Assembly (NCBI RefSeq): GCF_005889725.1
Contig: NZ_VCKX01000031.1
Location: 1 to 64,000 of the forward strand
DNA length: 64,000 nucleotides
From: Nonomuraea zeae
GTDB taxonomy: Bacteria; Actinomycetota; Actinomycetes; Streptosporangiales; Streptosporangiaceae
Direction: 5' to 3'
The position numbers and the translations under genes are program-made. Under the pieces are notes generated by a model. It searched no databases. It saw only the letters and a program-made list of their open reading frames with translations, and had not been told where the DNA came from. Every line of letters starts with the position of its first letter. Within the stretch, counting starts at the first letter, position 1. Below, one piece after another: positions 1 to 8,595 of the stretch.

Positions 1-1
1 G

Positions 2-130
2 GATCCGGGGCGGGTGGTGATGTACCGGGGATTACGCCTCGAACGCGGGGATGTGCTGGGGTTCTTCCGAGTCATCTACTTCTTCGTGGAATCCCTGGCC
101 GCACTGGCCCGCGTCCCCGCCGATCCCTGA
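2..130 (+). CDS. C-terminal end of an unidentified protein (cut by window edge)
   Basis: An open frame enters from the left edge and ends at a TGA at 128-130. The visible 42 residues end with a hydrophobic stretch (VLGFFRVIYFFVESLAAL) followed by ARVPADP. Codons are G/C-ending as in the neighbouring genes, which supports real coding. The stretch could be a last membrane-associated helix, but I do not recognise the family and the fragment is too short to assign a role. The gene would converge on ettA, which lies on the other strand about 530 bases away. Confidence 0.45.
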   Translation, partial: DPGRVVMYRGLRLERGDVLGFFRVIYFFVESLAALARVPADP

Positions 131-387
131 GGGCGGCGGTGACCAGGCGGCCGCCGCTCACCCTCCAGACGGCCGACGTGTTCGGCCGCTCCGCTGGCCA
201 CCGTTCGCCTCCCACTCGGTCGGCGTGCCTGCCGTGACGGCGGGCGGCCACGCGCGGGTCAGCGGGCATCTCCCTGGAGGTGCTCCGTCGGTGGGTGGTG
301 CGCCGCCGGCTTGCCGTACGAGCTAGCTGGGCTGTGCGGGTTTTCACCAAGCCCGCGCAGTGCCTCGAACCATACGCAGGTCCAACC

Positions 388-660
388 TCAAGCCGGCCCA
401 GCGCACCATCCGGAAGCCCCTGGGGGATCGACCCGAAGGTCAGCCCAGCACATCGCTCGGAACAGTGCGCGGGATCGGCCTCGGACCGACCCAGCACACG
501 CCCCGGAACGTGCGCGCGTTCGGTCAGCCTCGGCCCATCGCGAGCAAACCCCCCGGAAACGTGTGCGGGTCGGCCCTGGGCGGACCCGCACACCTTCGGA
601 ACGGAGGGTGCGGGACGACCTCGGGCCGACCCCACACCATCGGAGCCGGACGGGGGCGGA
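388..660. repeat. Degenerate tandem array, unit about 45-50 bp, about six copies
   Basis: The whole 131-660 stretch has no convincing gene. From about 388 on, the same pattern returns about six times: a CCCAGCACA-like box, then CGGAAC, then GTGCGCGGG, then CGGCCTCGG(A/C)CCGA. Copies begin near 388, 434, 481, 532, 577 and 622. Copies are diverged and differ by a few bases in length, so the unit is not a multiple of three and open frames crossing it are by-products. The array abuts the stop codon of ettA. No function is evident. Confidence 0.6.
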
Positions 661-2325
<1,665 letters not shown>

Positions 2326-2639
2326 GTCCTCTAGCTTAGGGGCTCCCAACCCAGGCTTCCGCCGCTCCTCCCGACTAAGCGGACGGCTCTTCGCGAGTCA
2401 GCGGAGGGCGTACGACCCGGCGGCCCCGGCAGACACCGCCGGACACAGCTCCCGTCACGCCCCCTCCTGTCCCTTTCGCTGTCCCTTTCGCTGTCCCTGA
2501 GTCCCTCGCCCCTCGCCCCTGTGGCTGTCGCCCGCTCTACCCTCACGAACAACGTCAGCCCCTGGCTTCCGGCGCATGTGTGATGGACAGCACGGGCGCA
2601 CCTGGGCAACTCAGGTTAATCAGGACGTCCCAGGAGCAG

Positions 2640-3060
2640 GTCAGAGGCCGTGTCCTTTCCCTCGCTGGCCGACCAGGACTGGCCTTCTGACCGCAAAGAG
2701 CAGGTCAGAAGTGGCGTAATCACCTCGCGGGGCTAACCAGGACTGGCGTCCTGACCGCGAAGAGCGGGGGCATTGGGTGGCGCCACCCCCTCGTAGGGCA
2801 GGTCAGGAGTGGCCTTCTGACCTCGCAGGGCCGACCGGGAGCTCTCCCGGAGCCGCCCTGATCTCGCGGGGCCGACCGGGAGGTCCCGCAGAGCCGACCT
2901 GACCTCCCGGGGCCGACCCGGAGCTCTCCCAGAGCCGACCGGGAACTCTCCCAGAGCTGACCTGACCTCGCAGGGCCGACCCGGAGGTCCCGCAGAGCCG
3001 ACCTGACCTGACCTCGCAGAGCGACCCCGGGAGGTCCCGCAGAGCAACCCCGGAGACAAC
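2640..3060. repeat. Gene-free stretch with a 41-bp tandem array and a longer-period repeat
   Basis: The 2326-3145 interval holds no credible gene. Around 2466-2490 a 12-bp unit (CCCTTTCGCTGT) occurs twice. Between about 2665 and 2790 a roughly 67-bp unit with ACCAGGACTGGC and CTTCTGACCGC occurs twice. From 2818 to about 3045 there are about five copies of a 41-bp unit: TGACCTCGCAGGGCCGACC, followed by one of two alternative second halves (GAGCTCTCCC-GAG or GAGGTCCCGCAGAG) and then CCGACC. Copies start near 2818, 2859, 2900, 2963 and 3004. The array separates the start of ettA from the 3' end of the GGDEF gene. Confidence 0.65.
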
Positions 3061-3145
3061 GCCTTAACCCCACAGAACGGGTCATGGGCGGCATTCCAAC
3101 CTCACAGAGCAGACCAGGGGTGGTGTCCATTTCTCTCGGAGTCGG

Positions 3146-4441
3146 TCAGGGGGTGGTGTCCTTGGGGAGAGAGCGTGGGGGTGGGGGTTGCGCCGTGGGG
3201 ATGCAGACGCGGTCCCGGCCCAGCTCCTTGGCCCGGTAAAGGGCCAGGTCGGCGGCGGCCAGCAGGTCGATCAGGTCATCACCGTGCACGCTCATCAAGG
3301 CACCTCCCGCCGAGATGGTGACCCTGATCAGGGTGTCGTCGGCGGGGACAGCCATGTGGCCGATGTGGGTACGCAGGCGTTCGGCGACCCGGCGAGCCTC
3401 GTGGGCGTCGGCACCGGGCAGCAGGACAACGAACTCCTCTCCCCCGAACCTGCCCACCACGTCATAGTCACGTAGCTGGCTGCGCAATGTGCTGGCCACT
3501 CCGACCAGAACCTGGTCGCCGACCAGATGCCCGTGGGCGTCGTTGACGCGCTTGAAGTGGTCGATGTCGATGATCAGCAGGGCCAGTGCCTCTCCCGTGC
3601 GGCGCGCCCGGACGATCTCGGTGTCGGCCTCGCGTTGCCAGGCAGCGGCGTTCAGCAGGCCGGTCTTGGCATCCGTACGGGCGGCGGCCTGGAGCTGGGC
3701 GTGCAGGAGGCTACGTTGCAGCAGCACCACCGGCGGCAGCGCGAGCACCAAGAGAGCCAGGTTGAGACCGCAGCCGATCGAGACCGTGACGCCCAGGCAG
3801 AGCTCGACGATGTCGAGCAGCACGCTCTCCCTGTCCCACAGAACCTCCCGCCAGGGCATGTCAGGGTCGGCGGTGTGCGCGGCGATGGCGATGAGGCCGA
3901 TGTTGAGCAGGGAGAAGAGCACGGCTGCCACCACAGCGAAGGTGATCGGCGCGCCGCTTCCCTTGGACAGCACCCACGGGTCGTCCACGAGATGGTGGAA
4001 CATCACAGAAGCAGTGCATCCGGCCAGGCCGATGGCGGCCGAGCTGAACACCCGGCGGTAGAGGACCGTCGCTCTCACGCGTATCTGGAGCAGGACCTGG
4101 AGCACGATCGGCGCGAAAAGGGCATAGATCGGCGGCAGGAGCAGCGCCACCGGCAGCCACCAGGCCGACAGCAGATCCCGCGAGACTCCGGCCGGGACGC
4201 CCAGGCGTCTGGTGGCCTCTATGCAGACCATGCCGCACCCCATAAGGGCGGCAAAGGTCAGCAAATCTCGCAGGCGGAAGTCGGTGGACATCGCAAAAAG
4301 CAGAATCGCAAAGAGATCAAGAGCGACTATCGCGCACAAATAGACCACGAGCGGGCGACGTTGCCCAAGCAACGGCCAGCGCCCGGCCAGTGTTGACACA
4401 GCGTCGCGAGACTTGACCGAGGCGTGACTGGTCGCCGCCAT
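3146..4441 (-). CDS. Membrane-anchored GGDEF diguanylate cyclase
   Basis: A 431-residue protein predicted to make cyclic di-GMP from two GTP at the membrane. The N-terminal about 250 residues are hydrophobic, with several likely membrane helices (for example VYLCAIVALDLFAILLFAM and ALLLPPIYALFAPIVLQVLL), and resemble an integral membrane sensor domain. The C-terminal GGDEF domain has an intact active site GGEEF at about residue 333, and an inhibitory I-site RDYD five residues before it, so both activity and product inhibition look possible. There is no EAL or PAS domain. The ATG at 4439-4441 was chosen because GGAGGAG lies five bases upstream; the open frame continues further but without domain content. 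Flanked by repeat arrays on both sides, it is probably transcribed alone. Confidence 0.9.
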   Translation of the reverse strand: MAATSHASVKSRDAVSTLAGRWPLLGQRRPLVVYLCAIVALDLFAILLFAMSTDFRLRDLLTFAALMGCGMVCIEATRRLGVPAGVSRDLLSAWWLPVALLLPPIYALFAPIVLQVLLQIRVRATVLYRRVFSSAAIGLAGCTASVMFHHLVDDPWVLSKGSGAPITFAVVAAVLFSLLNIGLIAIAAHTADPDMPWREVLWDRESVLLDIVELCLGVTVSIGCGLNLALLVLALPPVVLLQRSLLHAQLQAAARTDAKTGLLNAAAWQREADTEIVRARRTGEALALLIIDIDHFKRVNDAHGHLVGDQVLVGVASTLRSQLRDYDVVGRFGGEEFVVLLPGADAHEARRVAERLRTHIGHMAVPADDTLIRVTISAGGALMSVHGDDLIDLLAAADLALYRAKELGRDRVCIPTAQPPPPRSLPKDTTP

Positions 4442-4841
4442 CTCGTCTCCTCCCTGACTAACGATGTGTAACACAATAATTGCGGAGTGTGCGATGCGCG
4501 ATGGGAACCGATACGTTGGCAGTGACCACACCTGCTCAATCCGTGAGCGGGCCGTGATGGAAAGGAGCAGCCATGGTTCGGGGCGTGGTATGGACCTGAC
4601 AGGTGCTCTAGCCATCTGACACGGCGACACACCATCGGCCGCCCTCGGGGTGACATAGGGATTTTGGCCGGTGCCCCCCTCCCCCCCCCCTTTCGACTCA
4701 GCCTTCTGCCGCTTCTCCGGCTCCCTTCGCAGCCCATCCCTTCGCGGCTCGTGCACCTTCCGGCTCGTCCTCGGCATCTCCCCTTCGTTCCGGGTCGTCT
4801 GCCTGGCACTTCTCCCGCTCGCTCCCCATCGCGGGGCTTCT

Positions 4842-5083
4842 CTGCGCATCGCCTCCCTGCGCATCGCCTCCCCGCGCATCGCCTCCTGTCGCGTCACATG
4901 GCCGCACGCTCCGTCGCATCACATGTCCGCGCTTCCCGTCGCGTCGGCTGTCCGCGCGTCCCGTCGCGTCGCGAGTCCGCGCGTCCCCTTGCATCGCCCG
5001 TCCGCACGTCCCGCCGCGTCACATGTCCGCACGTAACGTCGCGTCACATATCCGCACGTAACGTCGCCTCACCTCGCCGTACA
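4842..5083. repeat. 15-bp triplet repeat followed by eight copies of a 25-bp tandem repeat
   Basis: Between the GGDEF start (4441) and the ssb terminator (5572) there is no credible gene. A C-rich tract (C6-T-C10) lies at 4674-4690. At 4842-4886 a 15-bp unit, CTGCGCATCGCCTCC, occurs three times. From 4887 a 25-bp unit follows with regular phase, starting at 4887, 4912, 4937, 4962, 4987, 5012 and 5037, with a partial copy at 5062; each has CGTCGCRTCACATGTCCGC at its core and varies mostly at the ends. Because 25 is not divisible by three, no single frame reads the repeat as a repeated peptide. Confidence 0.75.
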
Positions 5084-5309
5084 AGACCCGATCCCCTGCG
5101 GCAGGTCCCATCGCGCTCATCCCACACCGCTTCGGCGCGTCCCCGTCGCTCTGTGCGCCGTCCCCGCCGGCTGCCCCTCCGGCCGAGCCTGTGGCTTCGC
5201 TCCTGCTGAGCGACCCTTTTGCCGATGCCAGGCCGGGCTTTCGTTCTTTGGACGCTGCCAGCACCTGACTGCGCGACGCCCCCTGGACACTCGCCTTCGT
5301 GGTGCCCGC

Positions 5310-5520
5310 CCTTAGAGTGCTCACCTTCGGAGTGCTCACCTTCGGAGTGCCCGCCCGTGGGGTGCCCGCCTTCAGGGTGCTCACCTTCCGGGTGCCCATC
5401 CTCGGGGTTCCCGCCCTTCTGGGTGCCCATCCTCGGGGTACTCGCCCTTCTGGTGCTCCCTTTGGTGTGCTCCACCTTGGGAGTGCTCGCCCCCGGGATA
5501 CTCGCCCTTCAGACGGTCCC
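5310..5520. repeat. Array of about twelve 15-bp units
   Basis: A 15-bp unit, consensus GAGTGCTCACCTTCG / GGGTGCCCGCCCTTC, recurs about twelve times with occasional one-base phase slips. Adjacent copies at about 5315-5345 are identical. Open frames exist on both strands and show pentapeptide periodicity simply because 15 is five codons. None has a ribosome binding site plus recognisable domain, so I treat the stretch as non-coding. It sits just beyond the terminator of ssb. Confidence 0.7.
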
Positions 5521-5571
5521 CCCTCAAGGTGCGCCCACTTGGGAGTGCTCGACCCGGTTGTTCGCCGGGTT

Positions 5572-5602
5572 GTGGAGAGGGCGGCGCGGTGGCCCTCTCC
5601 AC
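5572..5602 (-). terminator. Hairpin terminator of ssb
   Basis: Perfect 11-base arms GTGGAGAGGGC (5572-5582) and GCCCTCTCCAC (5592-5602) with a nine-base loop lie six bases beyond the TAA stop of the SSB gene. There is no strong T tract, as is common for GC-rich actinobacterial terminators. Confidence 0.7.
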
Positions 5603-5608
5603 CGGTGC

Positions 5609-6376
5609 TTACGCCGCTACGCGCTCGTCAGCCAAGCCAGCCTGCTCGGCATCGCCGTCTCCCTCGGCGCCTCCAGCGCGAATGGGGTCGAGGTCGTCGG
5701 CGCCCAGGATGCGTACGGTGTCACCGTCGCCTCCCAAGGTGAGGATGTTGCCGCCATCCGGTCCCGTGGCACGAGTGTCACCGCCGCCCAGTTCCAGGGC
5801 GTTGGGGTTATCGCCTTCCGGTCCTGAAGCGTGAATGCTGTGGCTGTCCGGTCCCAAAGTGCGTACGGTGTCGTGATCGGCGCCTGGATGAGCCGTGCCG
5901 GGTGCGCTCTCTTGGCGGGCGAGGGGCCGGAACGTGCGTGAGCCCATCGCCCAGTCCCGGGTCTCCTCGTCGAGCTGGTCGCGCATCTCCTTGCTCATCG
6001 ATCCCGCCCCGCCGGCCCGGTCCGGCTTGGTGAAGACACCGCTGCCCCAGCGCAGGTCGTGCCCCACTGCGCTGGCTTCGATCTCGGGCACGAAACGGCG
6101 GTCGCCCTCGGCGCCGAACTCACGGATGCGTAGTTTGCCCGACACGACCACCGGGTGGCCGGCACGTACTGAGGCAGCGACGTTGTCTCCCAGGGTGCGC
6201 CAGCAGCGGACCGTGAAGCAGACCCGATCGCCGTCGGTCCACTGCCCCGTCCTCTTGTCGAAGTAGCGATGCGAGCTGAACACCTTCAGCGAAGTGACCT
6301 TGCTGCCGTCGTCAAAGCTGTATTGCCGTGGCTCTGCTGCGACGTTGCCGGTGAGCGTGATGTAAATGTCGTTCAT
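5609..6376 (-). CDS. ssb: Single-stranded DNA-binding protein (SsbB-like paralog) with a repetitive tail
   Basis: A 255-residue protein with an N-terminal OB-fold (about residues 1-115; MNDIYITLTGNVAAEP, then TSLKVFSSHRYFDK and VVVSGKLRIREF). It binds single-stranded DNA and resembles the second, SsbB-like SSB of actinomycetes, which is commonly found close to ettA as here. The ATG at 6374-6376 has GGAGG six bases upstream. After residue 120 the tail is long and repetitive: about six ten-residue units of the type GDTVRxLGPD at residues 167-226, encoded by 30-bp DNA repeats. The extreme end (DERVAA) lacks the acidic-aromatic DDxPF tip used to recruit partner proteins, so this paralog probably does not act as the main replication SSB. 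SsbB of Streptomyces is much shorter. Confidence 0.88.
   Translation of the reverse strand: MNDIYITLTGNVAAEPRQYSFDDGSKVTSLKVFSSHRYFDKRTGQWTDGDRVCFTVRCWRTLGDNVAASVRAGHPVVVSGKLRIREFGAEGDRRFVPEIEASAVGHDLRWGSGVFTKPDRAGGAGSMSKEMRDQLDEETRDWAMGSRTFRPLARQESAPGTAHPGADHDTVRTLGPDSHSIHASGPEGDNPNALELGGGDTRATGPDGGNILTLGGDGDTVRILGADDLDPIRAGGAEGDGDAEQAGLADERVAA
5699..5877. repeat. Six 30-bp repeats inside the ssb tail
   Basis: Within the ssb coding region a 30-bp unit is repeated about six times, visible through the recurring boxes TGCGTACGGTGTC (5710 and 5860) and CCGGTCC (5758, 5818, 5848). Translated, it gives ten-residue units ending LGPD, SGPE, TGPD or LGAD. The unit length keeps the frame open. Confidence 0.65.
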
Positions 6377-6599
6377 CCCGTGCCTCCCATGCGGCGGGCC
6401 GGCTGCCCGCGACCTGGGACTACGGTGCCGCGCGGAGGATGGGTGGCGAGCGTTGGAACGCGGTTCTGTGGATGAGCGCCCTGCCGTGGGCGGGGGTTGT
6501 GGACGAAGGCCCGCCCGACTGTCCAGTTCGCAACAACTGCCCAGATCGCAACATACGACAGCACGCCCATGGGACACCCGTCGCCGCGCGCTGACAAGC

Positions 6600-6957
6600 C
6601 GATGCGAGGTCCATCGCCACACAGTGACGAGCCGACGCGACGTGTATCCCCGCACGCCGACACGCCGGCGCCTCTGCATTCCCGCACGCCAACAGGCCGA
6701 CAGGACAACGCGCATCGCCGCCCGTCAACGCACTGGCGCAACGTGCGTCGCCACGGATCGGTGCATTGGGGGTGCCCCGCATCACCGCATGTCGGCGGGC
6801 TGGGGCGAGGTGTATCACCGCATGTCAGGCGGACTGGGCGCCCCGTATCACCGGGCGTCGGCGGACTGGGCGCCCCGCATTACCGCACGCCGGCAGGCTG
6901 GACGCCCCGCGTCACCGCACGCCGACAGGCAAGGGCGACGTATATCGCCGCACCAGC
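6600..6957. repeat. About eleven degenerate 32-35 bp tandem units
   Basis: The interval 6377-6972 between ssb and the GTPase operon has no credible gene. About eleven units of 32-35 bp are present; late copies start with CCCCGTATCACCG and end GGCGGACTGGGCG (near 6807, 6841, 6873, 6905), while earlier copies carry CCCGCACGCCGACA (near 6650 and 6680). Several overlapping open frames on both strands simply follow the repeat. It lies directly downstream of the two-GTPase operon, whose last stop is at 6973. Confidence 0.65.
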
Positions 6958-6972
6958 CAAGCCCGTGGTGGG

Positions 6973-8595
6973 TCAGACCGACAAGTCCCGCATGGCCGTG
7001 TAGAACGCGTGGTGCCGGCCCAGCTCTCGCTCGACCGGCTCGACGACCATGGTCGCCGACACCGCCCCGACCCTGCGGCGCATCTCCCGTTCCAGTCGCT
7101 CCCGCTCCCGGGAGGCGCCCAGCTCGACGAAGTTGCGGGACGCGATTCCGGACAGCGCGCCCAACCCCAGGACAGAGGCCATCATGAGCCCCACCCACGG
7201 CAGCGTCGCGGTGTCCCCCAGCAGCTCGAGCGAGGCCGGGAGCTGGCCGGGCATGAGCAGGCCCACCGCCAGCCAGGCGATCCCGGCCACGAACGCGGCC
7301 ACCAGGAAGTATTGCCACACCTTGAGCACCCGCCACCAGCCCGGCACCCGGTCGAGCTGCGGCGCGACCTCCGTGAGGTCCTCGGTCAGCGCCTGCGGGA
7401 GCTGACCGGAGCGGGACCTGGCCGCCTGCTGGACAGCCGTACGCCACACCGGGCTCATCCCCATGGACAGCCCGTCGGCGAGCGCCTGCACGGCGTTGGC
7501 CACCTCGGCCGACTGCGCGCTCACCGAGCTGGTCGAGATGCCGCGGATCTCCTCGCTCACATCTTCCAGGCGCAGGCTCTTGAGCGGGTCTGAGCGGAAT
7601 TTGGCGAACCACCGCGGGTACGGCCAGCCGACCCACCGGCTCGACCGCTCCGCGTAGACGTTCTCCATGGCCTCACCCACGGCCGGTACGCCCACCGCGT
7701 CGCACAGCGCGTCCGTCAGCCCCATTCTGCGGGCCTCGTCGACCGACGAGGGAGCCGACAGCGCCTCGCCCAGCGGCATCGCCTGGCTGAGACGCTGCTC
7801 AAGCCGGTGAAGGTCGGCTTCGAGCTTCTGGATGGCGGCGCGCCTGCGAGCGACGGCGGTGGCGACGACGCTCTTGAGGCTCTCGACGCCCCGGCCGGTG
7901 AGCGCCGAGGTGGGAACCACGCTGGGGTGTTCGACGCCTTCGCGGCGCAGCAGGTCGTTGAGGTCGATGACCAGCTCGGCCAGCTCCTCCGCGGTCAGCC
8001 GGTCGGCCTGGTTGAGGGCGAACACGGTCACCGCCTCGTGCCCCGCCAGCTCCGTCACGTACCGCCGGTGCGTGGAGGCGTCGGCGTACTTCTGCGGGTC
8101 GAGCACCCACACCACCAGGTCGGCCAGCCCGATGAGCCGGTCGGCCTCGGTGTCGGTGAGCGCCCTGATCGAATCGTGGTCGGGCAGGTCGAGCAGGATC
8201 AGCCCGTGGAGCTGGCTGTCGCCCTTGTCGAGCGCGCTGGCTCGGGAGAACCGGTGCCGCCACTGGATCTGCAGCCAGTCGAGCAGCGGCCCCGCGCCCT
8301 CCAGGCCCCACACGCAGGCGTGGGTACGGGCGGTGGTCGGCCGGCGTACGCCGGTGGGCGACAGCTCCAGCCCCGAGATGGAGTTGAACAGCGACGACTT
8401 GCCGCTGCCCGTCCCGCCCGCGAGGGCGACGACGGTGTGCTCCGACGACAGCTTGAGCCGGTCGCCCGCACGCAGCAGCAGGCTGTTGGCCTCGTTGAGC
8501 AGCTTCTTGTCCAGGCGCCCCGGACCCAGCTCCACCACCTTGGTGAGCGCGGTCAGCTTCGGCGCGAGCCCCGGCTTGGTGGTCGTGGTGGTCAT
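6973..8595 (-). CDS. Dynamin-like GTPase with two C-terminal membrane helices
   Basis: A 540-residue protein with an N-terminal G domain: P-loop GGTGSGKSSLFN (about residue 60), the DxxG-region motif DLPDHDS and base-recognition motif NQAD. Two hydrophobic helices follow near residues 430-450 and 466-487, then a charged tail. This architecture fits the actinobacterial YfjP/dynamin-like GTPases that act in pairs at membranes; Streptomyces DynA and DynB, which stabilise FtsZ rings during sporulation, are the best studied such pair. Assigning DynA/DynB orthology is inference. The ATG overlaps the TGA of the upstream GTPase by four bases, so the two are almost certainly translationally coupled and may form a heteromeric complex. 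Confidence 0.8.
   Translation of the reverse strand: MTTTTTKPGLAPKLTALTKVVELGPGRLDKKLLNEANSLLLRAGDRLKLSSEHTVVALAGGTGSGKSSLFNSISGLELSPTGVRRPTTARTHACVWGLEGAGPLLDWLQIQWRHRFSRASALDKGDSQLHGLILLDLPDHDSIRALTDTEADRLIGLADLVVWVLDPQKYADASTHRRYVTELAGHEAVTVFALNQADRLTAEELAELVIDLNDLLRREGVEHPSVVPTSALTGRGVESLKSVVATAVARRRAAIQKLEADLHRLEQRLSQAMPLGEALSAPSSVDEARRMGLTDALCDAVGVPAVGEAMENVYAERSSRWVGWPYPRWFAKFRSDPLKSLRLEDVSEEIRGISTSSVSAQSAEVANAVQALADGLSMGMSPVWRTAVQQAARSRSGQLPQALTEDLTEVAPQLDRVPGWWRVLKVWQYFLVAAFVAGIAWLAVGLLMPGQLPASLELLGDTATLPWVGLMMASVLGLGALSGIASRNFVELGASRERERLEREMRRRVGAVSATMVVEPVERELGRHHAFYTAMRDLSV

Noticed and set aside
4887..5083. Regular 25-bp repeats considered as a CRISPR array
   Set aside because: Units are contiguous with no unique spacers, and no cas genes are present.
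4664..5209. Long open frame on the plus strand across the 25-bp array, rich in Arg, Ser and His
   Set aside because: It follows the repeat pattern, has no ribosome binding site or domain, and equivalent frames exist on the other strand. High GC makes such frames common.
5044..5475. Minus-strand open frame with pentapeptide repeats (GEHPE, GGHPT type)
   Set aside because: The periodicity follows directly from 15-bp DNA repeats and appears in several frames, so it is not evidence for a pentapeptide-repeat protein. No family match or start signal.
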